Source of the DNA: Polaribacter sp.
GTDB taxonomy: Bacteria > Bacteroidota > Bacteroidia > Flavobacteriales > Flavobacteriaceae
Direction: 5' to 3'
Length of the DNA stretch: 64,000 nucleotides
Assembly: GCF_024639685.1 (NCBI RefSeq)
Contig: NZ_JAHEHX010000002.1
Coordinates: 1-64,000 of the forward strand
Part shown: piece after piece, positions 63,661 to 64,000 of the stretch
Numbering within the stretch: position 1 is the stretch's first letter
Layout of the letters: each line of letters starts with the position of its first letter
Notes under the pieces: generated by a model
Database searches by the model: none
What the model was told of the DNA's origin: nothing
What the model saw: the letters and a program-made list of their open reading frames with translations, nothing else
Made by a program: the position numbers and the translations under genes

Positions 63661-64000
63661 TTAATTATTATGTTTTGCCAATCTTAAAATATCACCAAAA
63701 ACACCTCTTGCAGTTACACTTGCTCCTGCTCCTGCTCCTTGAATTACAATAGGTTGTTCTCCATAAGATTCAGTGTAAATTTCAAAAATTGCATCAGAAC
63801 CTTTTAAGGATCCCAAAGGAGTACTTGTTGGTGTAGAAACTAGTTTAACTTCTAAATTTCCTTTTTCTTTAGATAAATCTCCACTTAACTCACCTATATA
63901 TCTTAGCACATGATTTTTTTCTTGTTGTTCTTTGAGGATTTGATATTCTTCATTCAACAAATCTAGCTTGCTTAAAAAATCTTCAGGAGAACCTTCTCTT
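63661..64000 (-). CDS. Homoserine dehydrogenase domain, C-terminal part (runs off window)
   Basis: Open from the window edge to TAA at 63661; 112 codons visible. In frame from the edge it reads REGSPEDFLSKLDLLNEEYQ and ends with GEQPIVIQGAGAGASVTARGVFGDILRLA, the classical C-terminus of homoserine dehydrogenase, as in ThrA. An internal TTG could mimic a start but the frame continues beyond the window. Whether an aspartokinase or another domain is fused upstream cannot be seen. It supplies homoserine for metZ's substrate. Confidence 0.88.
   Translation of the reverse strand, partial: REGSPEDFLSKLDLLNEEYQILKEQQEKNHVLRYIGELSGDLSKEKGNLEVKLVSTPTSTPLGSLKGSDAIFEIYTESYGEQPIVIQGAGAGASVTARGVFGDILRLAKHNN

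Noticed and set aside
1..64000. CRISPR arrays, prophage, insertion sequences, replication origin
   Set aside because: No regularly spaced repeats, integrase, transposase, capsid or dnaA-box cluster was seen anywhere in the window.

Overview
This window is chromosome from a low-GC member of the Bacteroidota, almost certainly a marine Flavobacteriaceae (Polaribacter/Tenacibaculum-like; the genus is inference). The signs are: a type IX secretion sorting domain on a large metalloprotease, a type III glutamine synthetase next to a short GSII-like enzyme, methionine synthase split into two genes, promoters of the Bacteroidota type (TTG/TTTG, then about 17-20 nt, then TANNTTTG), and the broken remains of an alginate lyase. 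Nearly all of it is housekeeping metabolism. No phage, insertion sequence, CRISPR array or defence island was seen.

Layout. 0.2-3.6 kb (+): translation block thrS-infC-rpmI-rplT; infC has no ATG/GTG/TTG start and appears to begin at ATA. 4.3-10.9 kb: prfA, a decayed sensor kinase, purM, and two glutamine synthetases of different families transcribed divergently. 11-19 kb: a lipoprotein, the fused acyl-CoA mutase IcmF, an FKBP lipoprotein, a dienelactone hydrolase-like protein, a methyltransferase and pruA. 19-29 kb: T9SS metalloprotease, lipB, a nucleoid-associated protein, rnhB, a putative porin, and an NhaC-type antiporter. 29-31.6 kb: a PLP sulfur-amino-acid enzyme divergent from an Lrp-type regulator with a 12-bp inverted repeat between them, then YceI and a 27-residue CDGSH-like ORF. 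31.7-33.1 kb: dtd and rsgA.

33.2-37.4 kb (-) is an aromatic amino acid operon: pheA, an aminotransferase, tyrA, and DAHP synthase fused to chorismate mutase. In front of it lies what looks like a complete ribosome-mediated attenuator: a consensus promoter, a 26-codon leader peptide carrying the run F-Y-I-Y-F-Y-F-Y, a 12-bp antiterminator and a rho-independent terminator. I consider this the best find in the window.

37.5-40.2 kb is a small accessory stretch: DUF2237, a frameshifted membrane protein, a tRNA-like relic, an orphan lipoprotein and tRNA-Asp. 40.2-44.2 kb: DUF58, an M1 peptidase and thioredoxin. 44.3-49.3 kb (-): the B12-dependent methionine branch (metH in two pieces, a tiny ORF, metF) behind a clear SAM-I riboswitch. 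49.4-59.3 kb (-): a long assimilatory sulfate operon, DUF2061-cysH-cysD-cysN-sulfite reductase-cobA-precorrin-2 dehydrogenase-FNR-ferredoxin-cysE-cysM, from sulfate activation through siroheme supply to cysteine. A near-perfect 23-bp palindrome sits just after its -7 box, and upstream of it lies an Rrf2-family regulator with a four-Cys/His cluster. 61.1-62.4 kb: a lipoprotein BACON-PL7 alginate lyase killed by one frameshift and one nonsense codon. 62.4-64 kb: metZ and the 3' end of a homoserine dehydrogenase gene that runs off the window.

Taken together, much of the window serves sulfur amino acids: sulfate to cysteine, homoserine to homocysteine (metZ), then methylation (metH/metF), under at least two separate controls (SAM riboswitch and probable Rrf2 operator).
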